Shown: positions 63,368 through 64,000 of the stretch, in pieces
Layout of the letters: every line of letters begins with the position of its first letter
Numbering within the stretch: position 1 is the stretch's first letter
Source: Ruegeria sp. SCSIO 43209
GTDB lineage: Bacteria; Pseudomonadota; Alphaproteobacteria; Rhodobacterales; Rhodobacteraceae
Direction: 5' to 3'
Assembly (NCBI RefSeq): GCF_019904295.1
Contig: NZ_CP065359.1
Span: 1,079,001 to 1,143,000, forward strand
Length of the DNA: 64,000 bases
Position numbers and translations under genes: made by a program
Notes under the pieces: generated by a model
The model's input: only the letters and a program-made list of their open reading frames with translations
What the model was told of the DNA's origin: nothing
Databases searched by the model: none

Positions 63368-64000
63368 ATGAGCAGTCTTGTGCCCGTCCGATTCACCCCC
63401 TTTGACCTTGATGCGATAGCGCAAACCGAAGGGCGCGTGGCCATTCTCATTCCCGCCGATGGCAAGATGAGCCCCGCCGCGCGTCGAGCCAATCGCCTGA
63501 CCAAAGGCGCGGTTGCGCGGCTGGTCGAAAGCGAGCGGTTCAGCAAGGTCAAGTCGGGCAATGTTATTTCGCTGGCCTGGCCTGCCGGAATGGTGGCCGA
63601 GGCGCTGGACATTCTGGTGTTGCCGCGTCGCCCCGACGCGGACGAGGCGCGCAAGGCCGGGGCCAATCTGGCGAAAGCTGCAGCGGGCAAACCCGTGCTG
63701 GTCATGGCCGCCAATCACGCGCGTATCGAAGAGGTAGCCTTGGGCATGGTACTGCGGGCCTACGATTTCGATGTCCACAAATCCAAGGACTCAGACCCGG
63801 CGGGTGAGATCACCATCGGTCACTCCAAGCCGGAGGAGGCCGAAGCCGCTTTTGCACCGCTCTATGCCGTCGCAGACGGTGTGCGCATGACACGAGATCT
63901 GACAAATGAACCTGCAAACGTGCTGACGACAACTGAGTTCGCGGACCGGTTGGTCGAGATGGAATCGCTGGGCCTGAAGGTCGAGGTTCTGGAAGAGGAC
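63368..64000 (+). CDS. pepA: Leucyl aminopeptidase (M17), partial at C-terminus
   Basis: The frame starts ATG at 63368 with AGGAGA seven bases upstream and runs off the window after 211 residues. The N-terminal regulatory domain and the start of the catalytic part are visible: RMTRDLTNEPANVLTTTEFADRL is the hallmark of the family. The metal-binding residues lie beyond the edge. Cytosolic di-zinc aminopeptidases remove N-terminal Leu and other residues; PepA can also bind DNA. It is divergent from lptG. Confidence 0.9.
   Translation, partial: MSSLVPVRFTPFDLDAIAQTEGRVAILIPADGKMSPAARRANRLTKGAVARLVESERFSKVKSGNVISLAWPAGMVAEALDILVLPRRPDADEARKAGANLAKAAAGKPVLVMAANHARIEEVALGMVLRAYDFDVHKSKDSDPAGEITIGHSKPEEAEAAFAPLYAVADGVRMTRDLTNEPANVLTTTEFADRLVEMESLGLKVEVLEED

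Overview
The window looks like the chromosome of a marine alphaproteobacterium of the Roseobacter group (order Rhodobacterales). The signs are: the ihfA–merR partners attached to rpmF–plsX–fabH; a long fused dCTP deaminase; a one-cysteine DksA; an OlsB-type ornithine acyltransferase; a Hint-domain protein of the type common in this group; and an MttB-family methyltransferase without pyrrolysine. GC content is high and coding is dense, with many 1–11 bp stop/start overlaps. I see no phage genes, insertion sequence, CRISPR array or rRNA. Genes at both ends are cut by the window.

Layout: 1–4.0 kb is a minus-strand MoxR/VWA module with a DUF2927 lipoprotein and an acetyltransferase. 4.4–9.2 kb holds dksA, a flavin monooxygenase, xth, a structured intergenic region, erpA, dgt and a periplasmic protein. 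9.3–14.9 kb is a plus-strand run argS–SPOR–nagZ–scpA–scpB. 14.9–20.3 kb on the minus strand has dcd, tRNA-Pro(GGG), merR, ihfA, fabH, plsX, rpmF and yceD. 20.4–23.6 kb has bamE, olsB with a candidate PHO box, and an ABC-F protein.

23.6–33.6 kb is the accessory part and probably one or more catabolic modules. An acetyltransferase and an SDR dehydrogenase sit behind a TetR-like operator, followed by a GlxA-type regulator. Next come a GntR–DapA-like–aldehyde dehydrogenase–FAD oxidase operon and, facing it, an mttB–SDR–SDR operon. The enzyme set suits breakdown of a methylated amine or amino-acid betaine, but the substrate cannot be read from sequence. After it come an adenylate cyclase with a membrane sensor, tyrS, a Hint-domain protein, a roughly 600 bp gene-poor stretch, anmK, a desaturase, a cupin and selO.

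42.8–53.9 kb holds an endonuclease/phosphatase-fold protein, a Fur/Mur regulator, a DMT permease, enolase, small exported proteins, a nucleoside hydrolase, mazG, and an M20 amidohydrolase followed by two ureohydrolases. 54–63.1 kb holds prfA–prmC, a DUF4167 protein, and the envelope/ribosome operon lptG–lptD–surA–pdxA–rsmA on the minus strand, with pepA starting divergently at the right edge. lptF, the usual partner of lptG, is not between lptG and pepA.

Four copies of an intergenic repeat (core GAGGTATTT-N2-GGCCAGATGAAG) occur at about 6.9, 7.05, 39.9 and 57.6 kb. Three of them are preceded by a short GC hairpin. Two of these form an inverted pair around another hairpin in the xth–erpA gap.
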